Positions 8,675 through 16,452 of a stretch of 64,000 nucleotides of DNA are shown here, in pieces. The stretch is from a virus, in IMG/VR virus record IMGVR_UViG_3300026488_000246, positions 1 through 64,000 of that record; one strand, given 5' to 3'. A model generated the notes under the pieces. It was not told the DNA's origin and did no database searches. It worked only from the letters and a program-made list of their open reading frames with translations. Both the position numbers and the translations under genes were made by a program. The first letter of the stretch is position 1. Every line of letters starts with the position of its first letter.

Positions 8675-9398
8675 AACTTTTCAGCAAAATTCAACGTCCT
8701 CTTGATGAATACTTAACGCTTTACTATGCAATAAAGAATCTTGCAACTAATAAGCATATGAATGGATTGCTTATTTATGGACCACCAGGAACAGGAAAAA
8801 CTTTTACTGTCAAATATACGTTATATAAACTTGATGTACCGTATGTACACTACAAAGGTGGAGCAAAGAATCTTGAAGATCTAGTTTCAATTCTTTATAA
8901 ACATAGAAAAGGAAAAGTAATCATTCTCGATGATTTTGATTCTGCATTAAACAATCCTGATGCTATAAATATACTTAAAGCTGCTACCGATACATATGAA
9001 ACAAGAATCATTTCATTACCAATGTACAGAGATACAGGATTTTCTGATATAGATTACCATCCATACCAGAACAATTTGTGTTTACCTCAAAGATTATCAT
9101 TATTACAAACAAACCTGAAAGTCAATTGGACAAAGCATTACTGTCGAGAATGGTTGGTATAAAAATAGCTTTTACTAATGAACAAATGTTGAAGATAATT
9201 AAGAAGGTGCTTCATACAATCCATCCTGATGTTAAGGATGAGGTCAAACTAGAGGCTCTAAACTTCATAGAAAATGAATTACTAAAGAGGTGTCCAAACG
9301 TTAGAGTTGATTTTAGACTTTTCAAGATGGTTGTTGATTTGATGCTTGTGTATCCTACAACCTGGAAGCAAATGATTTTTGATATAGTTTGCAAATAA
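8671..9398 (+). CDS. AAA+ ATPase, frameshifted
   Basis: The first frame (GTG at 8671, to 9162) carries Walker A GPPGTGKT (residues 37-44) and Walker B KVIILDDFD (81-89). The rest of the AAA+ domain continues in another frame that is open from 9048 to 9398: FVFTSKIIIITNKPE (sensor 1, polar Asn) and LDKALLSRM (arginine-finger region), then a helical lid. Joining requires a net -1 shift within about 9048-9100; there is no obvious slippery heptamer there. As the preceding gene is also shifted, this could be local sequence error or a decaying pair. An intact version would be a small P-loop ATPase of about 242 aa. Confidence 0.65.
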
Positions 9399-9474
9399 TA
9401 TGACCCCAAATCTTTACAGAAACGTCAACCACAACTAATCCGGAAAAATACTTCCAAAATTGGCCATTAAAGTG

Positions 9475-9503
9475 GCCTGGGCAACCAACAAGGTCACCCA
9501 GGC
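9475..9503 (+). terminator. Hairpin upstream of the 599-aa gene
   Basis: GCCTGGG and CCCAGGC pair with an inner ACC/GGT extension. It lies between the ATPase gene and the next ribosome site, just 28 nt from the ATG. It is either a terminator without a T-run or the first in a chain of leader hairpins. Confidence 0.55.
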
Positions 9504-9531
9504 TAAATCTCAAAAAAAGGAGGAAAGAAAA

Positions 9532-11331
9532 ATGAAACACTTAGAAAAAATCTACAACTACTGGAGCGTTAGCTCCTACAAAGTTTTCATAAACAAAATC
9601 CTGCTGGACATCGATCAGGATGCTGGCAGGATAATGAGGGAGAGCCAACTCCTCCCTCACCTCATGAAATATGTTACACTAAAGGTACGCGATAACCAAA
9701 AAGCGCACCTTTACATCCATGTCAAACCTTTTGTGACATGGAGCATAATCAAAGAAAACTTCGAGAAAATGCTCACTGAAAAGAAAACTTATGTCATGCA
9801 AAAACTTTTCAATCTCATTTCTACTTCAATGTTCTCTCTTTCTCATATTGCAGCCCTCAATGAAGCAATCTTTACTGTCATTAAAACTAAGTTAGTTAAA
9901 GCTTTCAGTAGCGATCCTATGATGATTCATGACTCACAAGGTATTTCTCAAGTGCATGAAGGTTTATTCTATGAAACTGTTAAAAGAGCAGAAGACGAAA
10001 TTTCTCTTTATGATTTAGCTAAAATTGTACTTGAACCTAAGGATTTAGCTAAAGTTATGTTTCTCTTTCTCACTTTTCTTGATGATATAACACTCGATAA
10101 AAGAATCATTCCATTCTACAGGAAAAGAGCTGAAGCATCAATTTACAAAAAGATTACTGTGACAAAAGAAGACCTTAAGCTTATCCTTGAAAAGCTTGTT
10201 AAATATGGTGTTTACCAGAAAGGAAATCGTTACTTAATTTGGTTATGCTTGAATGGTATAGCTTACAGATACATTACAAGCAATTCTGACAAAAGATATC
10301 AGCTATTCCAAGAACTTGTTGAAATTGTCAAAGATATTGATGAAGAGTGGAAACAAAGACCAACTGTTGCTAAATATGACGACGATAAACCTACAAGAAA
10401 TAGGTATGGATTTCCAAAGCTGATAGAAATCATTTCTTTTGCAAGGATTGATGAATCTAAGATTCTTGGTCATCTAGGTTATGAGCAAGTTGAAAGTGAA
10501 ACACCTATGTCTATTCGAAAAGTGTCTTATGAAAACAAGAAAAGGCTTTCCAAAAGGGAAGTAATCGGATTTGTTGCATATTATATTCTTGAAATGTTTA
10601 GCCAGAAAAATTACATTGATTTACCTAATGGAGACTATAAACTTTGCATCAAACCTAAAGATCTCAAACAAGCTTATATGGATTTCAGATCTGTGACAGC
10701 TACCTCATTTAACACTCATGTTTACCTTAAGGAGCTTAAGAAGTTTGGACTCATTAAAGAAATCAAAAGGAAAGGGTTTTCAAGAAACATAGTTTATGAG
10801 GTTATTCTTACATTTGATCAAATTGACAACATGAGAAAATTGCTCGTTATTGACATAGAAACTCAACTTCCATTTGTTTTCTGCAAGGATAATGTAAAGA
10901 AAACGTTTGATTCATTCGGTAACGTTTTCAACAACAAATATAGAAATGCATTAACAAAACTCATAATGCTTTATTTCAGAGCTCTACAAGGTCAAGTAGA
11001 TGTTGACATGTTTCTTAAAACTGTTAAAGCAATTGCTAAAGTAGATCACTATGAATCAAAGCTTGGTAAATACTTTGAAACTTTCACACAAAGAGTAGAT
11101 ATGCTAAGATTCAGATTACGCATCGAAAAACAGGATAACGGACAATACAAGACACTTACATCATTGAAGAAAGAAAGCAAACTACTAGGTTTCAAAACTC
11201 CTAATGCATTAATGAACTCCAAAAAGCAAATTGAAACTTTCTTTAAATTCATAAGGCTAACCAATATTGATTACTGTTATTCTTTGTGTGAATCTCTTTG
11301 GTTTGAATCAAATAAGCTTAAGATAGCATAA
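9532..11331 (+). CDS. Unknown 599-aa protein with winged-helix-like segment
   Basis: Not recognised. The start is ATG 9532 behind AAAAAAAGGAGG; an in-frame upstream extension from 9460 would run through a hairpin and the ribosome site and is rejected. Mostly helical and rich in Lys/Leu/Phe. Around residues 380-425 a helix-rich stretch followed by LKKFGLIKEIKRKGFSRN and a strand resembles a winged-helix DNA-binding unit, but this is weak. It lies immediately before the beta-prime C-half; it is not the missing beta-prime N-half, as it has no NADFDGD motif. The first 70 codons contain a chain of hairpins and are visibly more GC-rich than the rest. Confidence 0.7.
   Translation: MKHLEKIYNYWSVSSYKVFINKILLDIDQDAGRIMRESQLLPHLMKYVTLKVRDNQKAHLYIHVKPFVTWSIIKENFEKMLTEKKTYVMQKLFNLISTSMFSLSHIAALNEAIFTVIKTKLVKAFSSDPMMIHDSQGISQVHEGLFYETVKRAEDEISLYDLAKIVLEPKDLAKVMFLFLTFLDDITLDKRIIPFYRKRAEASIYKKITVTKEDLKLILEKLVKYGVYQKGNRYLIWLCLNGIAYRYITSNSDKRYQLFQELVEIVKDIDEEWKQRPTVAKYDDDKPTRNRYGFPKLIEIISFARIDESKILGHLGYEQVESETPMSIRKVSYENKKRLSKREVIGFVAYYILEMFSQKNYIDLPNGDYKLCIKPKDLKQAYMDFRSVTATSFNTHVYLKELKKFGLIKEIKRKGFSRNIVYEVILTFDQIDNMRKLLVIDIETQLPFVFCKDNVKKTFDSFGNVFNNKYRNALTKLIMLYFRALQGQVDVDMFLKTVKAIAKVDHYESKLGKYFETFTQRVDMLRFRLRIEKQDNGQYKTLTSLKKESKLLGFKTPNALMNSKKQIETFFKFIRLTNIDYCYSLCESLWFESNKLKIA
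9563..9741 (+). other. Chain of five hairpins within the 5' end of the 599-aa gene
   Basis: In order: GGAGC/GCTCC (9563-9576), ATCCTGC/GCAGGAT (9598-9632), TGAGGGAG/CTCCCTCA (9635-9659), AAAGGTaCGC/GCGcACCTTT (9681-9712, one mismatch) and CCATGTCA/TGACATGG (9717-9741). Together with the hairpin at 9475 they make the leader and first codons a highly structured RNA. Confidence 0.6.
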
Positions 11332-11578
11332 TAATTATCGTTTGGGGATTCGCAGCTATAAACAAATTTACTAGCATGTGGAACAACAAATTGAAATATT
11401 GTTTTTGTGGGCAAATCAACAACCACTAATATTGACTGCTAATACAAACGAGATGCATAATTCATTGTTGATTATTAGTCTATTATAATATTGCTCTTTT
11501 CCAATATAAGGAATTCAATTGAATAAACTGTTAAAGTATCAAAATGAAACAATTACTTCAATAGGAGGCTTTCAATAG
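11332..11578 (+). promoter_or_regulatory. 247-bp AT-rich leader of the beta-prime C-half
   Basis: No gene visible. It holds TATAAT at about 11482 with a poor -35 (TTCATT, spacing 17), and near the end ATCAAAATGAAACAATTAC, faintly like the tail of the 50-bp element, followed by the ribosome site AATAGGAGG. No terminator hairpin as clear as elsewhere. Confidence 0.3.
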
Positions 11579-13963
11579 ATGAATAGAATCTTTAGGTTGA
11601 CAAGAGTAGAACCAGATAAGCTATTCTATGAACCAATATGTGATGTCTATACAATGGCTATTGGTCCTGATGGTAGAATGGAACTTAAGAGAATTGAAAG
11701 TTTCTCAGTTCATAAGATGACTCAAACATACAGAATAGAGCATAAGTTGTTTGGAAGTTTTCTTGCTACAGAAGATCATAGCCTTATAGTTTATGATGCT
11801 AAGCAAAACAAAACTTTCAAAATGTCTCCTAAAGAAATTTTGGAGAAAGAAAGTTTAGATGATCTTTACTTTGTGTATCTTCCTCTTGACTCAATAGATA
11901 TTAACGAGTCATATAACATAGATGATGCAATACTAATACCTCTTTCTGAAGTTAACATTAAGAAAGATGACATACGAGATACATATGACTTTACAATACA
12001 AGATTATCAAACTTTTGCTATTAATAATGGTCTGTTTGTACAAGATACGGTAGCTGTATATATGCCTTTGACTGTTGAAGCTCAAAAGGAAGCTAAACAG
12101 AAGATGTTTAGAAAGACTAAATCTGTTGCCACAGGTGGTTCTCTTTTTGAGTTATCACAAGGAATGATTCTTGGTCTATATCTGCTTACAAAGGATGATA
12201 GACCTTCAAAACAAATAAGCTTCAGACCAAAATCATTTGACTTTGAATACCTTTTCAATCTGATTAAAGAAGTTCCAGATTATGCTTACATTGATGTAGT
12301 TTACAATGGTCCTAAGACTGATCGTCCAATTAAAACTACATTAGGACGAGTTTTGGTAAACCAAGCTATACCAAACCAAGTACCATTCTTTGATTTTGTT
12401 TGGAGAAAGAAAAACATTAAGAAAGTTTTTGATACATTAGTTAAGTATCTTGACGATAATGAAATGATCGTTACATATGACAAACTTAGAACTCTTGGGT
12501 TTGAAGCTGCATCTCGATTTGCTATATCATTTCCAATTGATGAAATGAAAATTCCTCTTGACCTAAAGAAAGAAGCAGAAAAACTTAAAGAAATGGACCC
12601 TGACTCAGGTATGAAGTATATCAATAATGTATTGCTTCCTAAACTTAAAGAGTATGTTAAGAAGCATTATCCACAAGTTTATGCAATATTTGATTCAGGT
12701 GCTAGAGGTTCTTGGTCAGACTTGATGCAAATGGTTCTTGTTAAAGGTTATGTTGAAGATGCAGAAGGAAAAGTTGTTAAAGTGCCAGTTGCTAAAGGAT
12801 TTGTTGATAATCTAAATGCTATTGAAGCATTCATCATATCACCTACAGCTAGAGCAGGAATAGCTAACAGGTCTATTAGGACTGCTGAAGGTGGTTATCT
12901 TACAAGAAGATTAGTTAAAGCAGCAGCTAATATAAAAATCAACTTTAACTTGAAAGACTGTAAAACTGATAGATTCCTTGAAATCAAAATCAAAGATGAA
13001 GATTGGGCTAAAGCAGTTATTGGAAGATATCTGGCAGATGGTACTCTAATTACTGACGAGAATTACAAAGATTTGATAGGACAAACAATACAACTTAGAT
13101 CTCCAATCTTTTGTAAATCAGAAAGGATATGTCTTACTTGTTATGGTGAACTACATAAACTTCTTACATCAGATAATATAGGAACACAATCTGCTCAAAT
13201 TGTTGGTGAGCGTGGAACTCAGCTTATTATGAAAACTTTCCATACGGGTGGTCTTGCAGAAACCAAAGGTATTCCACAAATCATTGAAAAAGATAACCCA
13301 AACATCAAACAAGAAAAAATGTCCATCATTGTTGAGAGACCATGTAAAGTAGTTATATCTAAAGAAACAGCAGATTATAAGCTATTTGAAGATAGAGTTG
13401 TTTTACAATCTGGTTTAGCTGTTATCTACTTCAAAGATGGAACCTATTACGAAATAGATCTTCAAGAAGGTGATTACGCAATTGAATTCAAAAACTTCTT
13501 AGATATGAAATCAGATGAACATGGTGTCAAACTTCTATATGATGCTGGTCAAGAAATAGGTGAATTAGAGCTTATGTCAGAAACATTTGGATTGGTATTA
13601 CAAAGAGCCAACAGACTATTTGAAAGAAGAGCATGCAAAGACTGTGATATATCAAAAACACTTGAAGAAATTTTTGAGCTTTATAAGTCAACAGGAAGAA
13701 AACTTATTCATTTTGAAGTTGTATTATCAAATATGGTTAGAGCAAAATCTAATCTTTATGTACCATTTAGGCTTTCCAATGATAAAGAGTATACAATCAT
13801 TGGAATCTCTCAAGTTCCATTCTACACTTCCCCACTATTGGCATTAGCATTCCAGAATGTCGGTAAAGCTATTGAAACTGGATTATTAGCACCTGACGAT
13901 ATCAAAGTAGGTGAAACTGAATTTGAGAAAATTTTACTTGGTGAATTTACAAAGGAAAAATAG
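11579..13963 (+). CDS. rpoC-C: RNA polymerase beta-prime subunit, C-terminal half, with atypical split-intein C-part
   Basis: 794 aa. Residues 1-156 are an unusually long intein C-part that contains block B (FLATEDHSLIVYD, 61-73), block F (DTYDFTIQDYQTFAI, 134-148) and block G (NNGLFVQD, 149-156); only block A is missing, so its partner must be very short. The intein ends Gln-Asp instead of the usual His-Asn, and the +1 residue is Thr157. The C-extein TVAVYMPLTVEAQKEA aligns to the sequence right after the catalytic NADFDGD loop. Further beta-prime signatures: bridge-helix region (GARGSWSDLMQMV), ARAGIANRSIRTAEGGYLTR, zinc-site RSPIFCKSERICLTCYG, and trigger loop GERGTQLIMKTFHTGG. The N-half is not in this window. 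Start ATG behind AATAGGAGG. Confidence 0.95.
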   Translation: MNRIFRLTRVEPDKLFYEPICDVYTMAIGPDGRMELKRIESFSVHKMTQTYRIEHKLFGSFLATEDHSLIVYDAKQNKTFKMSPKEILEKESLDDLYFVYLPLDSIDINESYNIDDAILIPLSEVNIKKDDIRDTYDFTIQDYQTFAINNGLFVQDTVAVYMPLTVEAQKEAKQKMFRKTKSVATGGSLFELSQGMILGLYLLTKDDRPSKQISFRPKSFDFEYLFNLIKEVPDYAYIDVVYNGPKTDRPIKTTLGRVLVNQAIPNQVPFFDFVWRKKNIKKVFDTLVKYLDDNEMIVTYDKLRTLGFEAASRFAISFPIDEMKIPLDLKKEAEKLKEMDPDSGMKYINNVLLPKLKEYVKKHYPQVYAIFDSGARGSWSDLMQMVLVKGYVEDAEGKVVKVPVAKGFVDNLNAIEAFIISPTARAGIANRSIRTAEGGYLTRRLVKAAANIKINFNLKDCKTDRFLEIKIKDEDWAKAVIGRYLADGTLITDENYKDLIGQTIQLRSPIFCKSERICLTCYGELHKLLTSDNIGTQSAQIVGERGTQLIMKTFHTGGLAETKGIPQIIEKDNPNIKQEKMSIIVERPCKVVISKETADYKLFEDRVVLQSGLAVIYFKDGTYYEIDLQEGDYAIEFKNFLDMKSDEHGVKLLYDAGQEIGELELMSETFGLVLQRANRLFERRACKDCDISKTLEEIFELYKSTGRKLIHFEVVLSNMVRAKSNLYVPFRLSNDKEYTIIGISQVPFYTSPLLALAFQNVGKAIETGLLAPDDIKVGETEFEKILLGEFTKEK

Positions 13964-13970
13964 ATTATTA

Positions 13971-14000
13971 GGCCCTGGGACCTAAACTGATCCCAGGGCC
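13971..14000. terminator. Bidirectional terminator between convergent genes
   Basis: Perfect stem GGCCCTGGGA (13971-13980) with TCCCAGGGCC (13991-14000), followed by ATTTTT on the plus strand. It serves the beta-prime gene (plus) and the 243-aa gene (minus), whose stop codon lies in the loop. Confidence 0.85.
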
Positions 14001-14713
14001 ATTTTTACAGCATCAATTTTTTGCTTAACCTTTCTGTACTTGGATTTTGGAACCATAGATGGTAACTTTTCAATTTCTTCTTGAAGTTCTTTAACAACTT
14101 TAACAAGCACTCTCAAATATTGCTTCTGTTTTCGTATGCGATATAAAAGGTATGCAATCATAAATCCACTCACTATAGCAACAGATGTAAGTCCAACTTT
14201 AACAATCTGTTTCCATTTAGTATCTGCATGAATCAATCTGTTAATAGCCTTTTTAACATTTTTAGTTTTAAGAATCTGAATACCAAACAAACTTATCAAA
14301 GTTGCTAAAGCTGCAAAACATGCAATAGCAAGAATATATAGTAGCTTTGTTAGAGCATCAATTTTCTGTTTCTCAATATCAACTTTCTCAACAATCTGTC
14401 TAATATCTTTCAACAATCTTTCTTTAGGTAATAGTTGTTTAACGGTAATGATGGCTTTGTTTCTCAGTTTCTTATACCATTTAGGTATGTCCATGAGCAT
14501 TATTTGCATAGAGCTTTTATTTGTAAATGCATATAAAACAGAATCAAATACCATCTGTACAATAAAAGCAGGTGGATGTGTATAAGATATAAGATTCGCT
14601 ATATGAGTAAGAATTTGATTAAACATATTCATTGGTATAGCTTTGATTCCAATAGCTTTTGCAATTCCTTTATAGGCATCTTTTAGAGTACCAGGTTCAG
14701 TCGATTTCTTCAT
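13982..14713 (-). CDS. Two-TM membrane protein with C-terminal coiled coil
   Basis: 243 aa, not recognised. Start supported by AAAAGGAGTTC upstream. Two clear membrane segments at about 122-147 (LLYILAIACFAALATLISLF) and 171-191 (VGLTSVAIVSGFMIAYLLY), then a basic, heptad-like Lys/Glu helix to the C-terminus. Divergently arranged with the 350-aa membrane protein at 14766; the 52 bp between them must hold any promoters for both. Possibly an inner-membrane or virion membrane-interaction protein; no family evidence. Confidence 0.7.
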   Translation of the reverse strand: MKKSTEPGTLKDAYKGIAKAIGIKAIPMNMFNQILTHIANLISYTHPPAFIVQMVFDSVLYAFTNKSSMQIMLMDIPKWYKKLRNKAIITVKQLLPKERLLKDIRQIVEKVDIEKQKIDALTKLLYILAIACFAALATLISLFGIQILKTKNVKKAINRLIHADTKWKQIVKVGLTSVAIVSGFMIAYLLYRIRKQKQYLRVLVKVVKELQEEIEKLPSMVPKSKYRKVKQKIDAVKMALGSV

Positions 14714-14765
14714 AATAAGAACTCCTTTTATGGAATTTTCAATATGTTGTTAAGAGGATAGGATA

Positions 14766-15818
14766 ATGACAAAACCAGCAAAGCTTATTGCAAAACTACT
14801 ATCTTATCTGTTGTCACCAATCATAATGAAATCACCTAGAGAAGTCTATGATGCAATTGTAAACAAAGATAAACAGAAACTGTACAAATGGTTTGTTGAA
14901 AACAAACTTAATAAGGCCATAGCAACATTTTTCTTGACAATCATAGGAATAATGCTTACTCATATCGTATATATGGCTACTTTCTATATCATCGTAAGAA
15001 AATTTGGCATTGAAAAGTTTACTCGTGAAATTCTTAAACCATTTTCTGTTGATGATCCAGATAATCTTGATTGTTTTGTACATTATGTAACGGATAGTAG
15101 ACTTCTAGGAAAAGCTTATGCTTATATTAGCCTTCTATTTACGTCTCCTGTATTAGAGGTAGCAAATATTCTTGGATGTGAAGTACTAGTTACAAGAGTT
15201 GTTAAGTCATACAAGACACTTGCCTATGCAACAATAGTAGTTTCTCTAATTACACAAAAGAAATGGTCAAAAGACGAAATTGTCAAGTATGTAGTTAGTG
15301 TACTTTCTCAAATAGGAATCGATAATCCAAAACAGGCTTTAGAAACTGTTATAGGTGTGCTAGAAGATCTTGAAAAACGTTTACCTAACCTTGTTAAGGT
15401 ATATAGAAAGCTTGGTAAAGAACTAAAAGAACTTACACATCCAAAAGGAAACTTCATACAGAAAATGCTTTCATATCCTACGAAGTCTTTGAAAGTTGGA
15501 TTTAACTACATTCATGCAACTATACTCACATCCCATAATGCTCTAGTTATTGCAGATGAAATTCAAGCTATTGAAAATGCAGTCAAGATACTTACTAAAT
15601 GGTCTCATAAACTAGAAAGTAAAGATGGGATTAGAATTATAGCAATGCTTATTGGTAACTACTTAATAAAGAAACTACTAAGAGGAACAAGTGAATATGT
15701 GCTTACTAAACGCTATGGATTGATACTATTCACAATTTCTGCATTGGTATTTGTAGTATTAGAGATTTTTGTTGATTGCAAAACTCATAAACATATTTTG
15801 AAGGTACTAAAGAGATAA
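14766..15818 (+). CDS. Multi-segment membrane protein, unknown
   Basis: 350 aa, not recognised. Hydrophobic segments at about 50-78 (AIATFFLTIIGIMLTHIVYM), 115-145, and 322-342 (YGLILFTISALVFVVLEIF), separated by Lys-rich helical regions. ATG behind GAGGATAGGATA. It ends 88 bp before the capsid 3' exon and therefore sits where the first half of the capsid gene would normally be expected. No signal peptidase site evident. Function unknown. Confidence 0.7.
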   Translation: MTKPAKLIAKLLSYLLSPIIMKSPREVYDAIVNKDKQKLYKWFVENKLNKAIATFFLTIIGIMLTHIVYMATFYIIVRKFGIEKFTREILKPFSVDDPDNLDCFVHYVTDSRLLGKAYAYISLLFTSPVLEVANILGCEVLVTRVVKSYKTLAYATIVVSLITQKKWSKDEIVKYVVSVLSQIGIDNPKQALETVIGVLEDLEKRLPNLVKVYRKLGKELKELTHPKGNFIQKMLSYPTKSLKVGFNYIHATILTSHNALVIADEIQAIENAVKILTKWSHKLESKDGIRIIAMLIGNYLIKKLLRGTSEYVLTKRYGLILFTISALVFVVLEIFVDCKTHKHILKVLKR

Positions 15819-15840
15819 ATATGATCTTAAAAGATCAGCT

Positions 15841-15906
15841 ATATAGAACTATATTTCAGAGCCCGACATCACTAAGAGATAGTCCAGTACCTGTGACCCA
15901 GGTACG
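15841..15906 (+). ncRNA. 3' half of a split group I intron
   Basis: AAGAGATAGTCC (15874-15885) matches the conserved S element (P7 3' strand) of group I introns, consensus AAGATATAGTCC, with one difference. It is followed by a P9-like hairpin GTACCTG/CAGGTAC (15887-15905) and a terminal G at 15906, the expected omega-G. Upstream, GCCCGACAT (15861-15869) would be the 3' strand of P8, but no complementary GATGTCGGGC is nearby. P1, P3-P6 and the P7 5' strand are absent locally. The break therefore lies in loop L8, a usual site for intron ORFs. The 5' boundary of this half is not defined; the nearest gene stops at 15818. Confidence 0.75.
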
Positions 15907-16338
15907 CCAAAAGTATGGTATCAAAACATCATACCTAAGATTGAAAAACTTTCTGCACAAATCTATGCATCAACAAACATTGGACAAGCTAACGTAATTC
16001 TTGTCCATCCAAACGATGCATCAATCCTTTCGTCTCTTGATGACTATCAGCTTGTTGGAGATGTTGCTGGTGGAACTCTCCAGCGTGGTTACAATGTGGG
16101 TACAGTAATTGGTGGACAGTACAAGGTTCTCAGCTCTCCAGTTGTACCTGAAGGTAAGATGATTTTGGTTCTCAAACCAGACGATGAGAGAGCGGCCGTG
16201 TATTACTATTGTCCGTATCAACCCATAACTGTGTACCCATGGCCAATGCAGAATACTCCATCTATGACATTCATGACACGTTACGGAAAAGCTCTTGTAA
16301 GACCTCAAGGAATTGCTATCCTAAACATCACAACCTAA
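15907..16338 (+). CDS. Major capsid protein, C-terminal exon (partial)
   Basis: 143 codons starting directly after the intron-like 3' end at CCAAAAGTATGG (Pro-Lys-Val-Trp). The reading frame is open across the junction and has no start codon or ribosome site; the first ATG is at 16096, too far inside. The C-terminus is typical of HK97-fold capsid proteins of large myoviruses: GKMILVLKPDDERAAVYYY, CPYQPITVYPWPM, TPSMTFMTRYGKALVRPQG. The first half of the gene is not in the window. Expression must depend on splicing to a remote 5' exon, or this is a dead fragment; strong conservation of the motif-rich end and the clean intron junction favour the former. Confidence 0.85.
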   Translation, partial: PKVWYQNIIPKIEKLSAQIYASTNIGQANVILVHPNDASILSSLDDYQLVGDVAGGTLQRGYNVGTVIGGQYKVLSSPVVPEGKMILVLKPDDERAAVYYYCPYQPITVYPWPMQNTPSMTFMTRYGKALVRPQGIAILNITT

Positions 16339-16348
16339 CTTATTCTTT

Positions 16349-16379
16349 GGCCCATGGATCATATTTTGGTCCATGGGCC
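16349..16379 (+). terminator. Terminator after the capsid exon
   Basis: Perfect 10-bp stem GGCCCATGGA (16349-16358) with TCCATGGGCC (16370-16379), followed by TTCAATTTTGT. Confidence 0.8.
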
Positions 16380-16386
16380 TTCAATT

Positions 16387-16414
16387 TTGTCCTGTACAAA
16401 ATCATTTATATAAT
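16387..16414 (+). promoter_or_regulatory. Sigma70-like promoter for the endonuclease gene
   Basis: TTGTCC, 16-bp spacer, TATAAT, just after the capsid terminator and about 40 nt upstream of the endonuclease ATG. It looks like a host-type promoter and differs from the 50-bp phage element. Confidence 0.5.
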
Positions 16415-16452
16415 ACTGAAGCAAGAAAGAATTATTCGAAAAAGGAGGTGTT

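Noticed and set aside
9460-9531. Earlier start for the 599-aa protein
   Set aside because: It would translate through a hairpin and the AAAAAAAGGAGG site; ATG 9532 is ideally spaced.
9532-11331. 599-aa protein as the missing beta-prime N-half
   Set aside because: It lacks the NADFDGD loop, beta-prime zinc and rudder motifs, and any intein block A at its end.
14766-15906. 350-aa membrane gene as an ORF inside a normal cis group I intron of the capsid gene
   Set aside because: No intron 5' half or capsid 5' exon lies upstream on the plus strand; a minus-strand gene and beta-prime come first, which would need an intron longer than the upstream part of the window.
16096-16338. 80-aa independent gene starting at ATG 16096
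   Set aside because: No ribosome site, and the upstream frame is open with capsid-like sequence back to the intron junction at 15907.
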